Source: Natrinema zhouii (lineage in GTDB: Archaea; Halobacteriota; Halobacteria; Halobacteriales; Natrialbaceae). Taken from it: a DNA stretch of 64,000 bases. The stretch lies in NCBI RefSeq assembly GCF_013456555.2, contig NZ_CP059154.1, forward strand, positions 2,418,001 through 2,482,000, written 5' to 3'. A program made the translations under genes and the position numbers. The notes below the pieces were generated by a model. It was not told the origin of the DNA. It ran no database searches and saw only the letters and a program-made list of their open reading frames with translations. Positions 63,666 to 64,000 of this stretch are shown piece by piece. Positions within the stretch are counted from its first letter, which is position 1. Every line of letters starts with the position of its first letter.

Positions 63666-64000
63666 TCAGTCGCGCTCCGCCGGCCGTTCGTCCTCGAGTA
63701 ATCCGTACCAGTACACGTCGTGATACTCGCCGTCGACGAATTCGACGTCGCGGTGGACGCCCTCCTGCGTGAATCCGACGGACTCGAGCAGTCGTCGCGA
63801 CGGTTCGTTGAACTCGAACACGCGGGCTGCGATCCGGTGGAGGCCGAGCTGGTCGAAGGCGTACCGAACGACGCGCTCCGCTGCGTCGGTTCCGTAGCCC
63901 CGTTCGTGGTGCTCCGGTGCGATCCAGTAGCCGAGTTCGGCGTTGCGGGCCTCCCGGTCGAACGAGTGGAGTCCGACCGTCCCGACCGGCGTCGAATCGG
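63666..64000 (-). CDS. GNAT-family acetyltransferase, C-terminal part
   Basis: Runs off the right edge, so its start is missing. The visible ~110 residues read PDSTPVGTVGLHSFDREARN, ELGYWIAPEHHERGYGTDAAE, RVVRYAFDQLGLHRIAARVF, NEPSRRLLESVGFTQEGVHR and a C-terminal VEFVDGEYHDVYWYGLL, ending at a TGA (63666-63668). This is the RimJ/RimL-type N-acetyltransferase pattern, with the acetyl-CoA loop around HERGYGTDA. The role is probably acetylation of a protein N-terminus or small amine. It faces nadE tail-to-tail with 15 nt between stop codons. Confidence 0.85.
   Translation of the reverse strand, partial: DSTPVGTVGLHSFDREARNAELGYWIAPEHHERGYGTDAAERVVRYAFDQLGLHRIAARVFEFNEPSRRLLESVGFTQEGVHRDVEFVDGEYHDVYWYGLLEDERPAERD

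Overview
The window looks like a stretch of haloarchaeal chromosome. Coding DNA is GC-rich, the proteins are strongly acidic, many genes appear leaderless (a TATA-like box about 25-30 nt before the start codon), and archaeal markers are present: TFB, the haloarchaeal RNA polymerase epsilon subunit, archaeal GTP cyclohydrolase MptA, TrmB-type regulator, siroheme decarboxylase and Tat lipoproteins. The gene set and interspersed repeats suggest a Natrialbaceae-type organism (Natrinema/Haloterrigena-like), but that is an inference. No rRNA, CRISPR array, complete insertion sequence or provirus was seen.

Layout. 0-13 kb: end of an acyl-CoA synthetase, Na+/H+ antiporter with TrkA domains, membrane proteins, aldehyde ferredoxin oxidoreductase, thiolase, aldehyde dehydrogenase, Tat lipoprotein, tRNA-Leu. 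13-23 kb: ferredoxin, SDR enzymes, a large GAF/multi-PAS histidine kinase, two tandem cyclophilins (the first preceded by a decayed lipoprotein signal), an AstE/AspA-like deacylase and a MATE exporter. 23-42 kb: an acyl-CoA metabolism district (double-hotdog hydratase, three acyl-CoA dehydrogenases, thiolase, class III CoA-transferase, R2-like ligand-binding oxidase, short 3-hydroxyacyl-CoA dehydrogenase, enoyl-CoA hydratase, acyl-CoA ligase). It also holds a TrpD2-like glycosyltransferase, a fused siroheme decarboxylase, and a fused FAD/Fe-S 2-hydroxyacid dehydrogenase. 42-45 kb: lower-GC stretch with small genes, ending at tRNA-Ile. 45-54 kb: FxsA, thioredoxin-domain DUF255 protein, TrmB regulator, mptA, mgtE, site-2 protease and RlaP-type nucleotidyltransferase, with five copies of a 38-bp same-strand repeat in the gaps. 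54-64 kb: information and cofactor genes (rpoeps, DsbA-like, nadK, RAD55-like ATPase, amphi-Trp protein, Usp, tfb, nadE), a low-GC HNH gene, tRNA-Gly, a degenerate tRNA and part of a GNAT gene.

How it fits together: the ligases, dehydrogenases, hydratases and thiolases can supply a complete beta-oxidation cycle, with side roles for aldehyde oxidation (AOR, ALDH) and 2-hydroxyacid oxidation. The most unusual non-coding signals are (i) the five-copy 38-bp repeat at 49.0-53.8 kb, (ii) a bounded interspersed repeat with two copies of identical 139-bp length, (iii) foreign-looking DNA at the 3' side of all three intact tRNA genes, and (iv) a palindrome centred on the TATA box before rpoeps.
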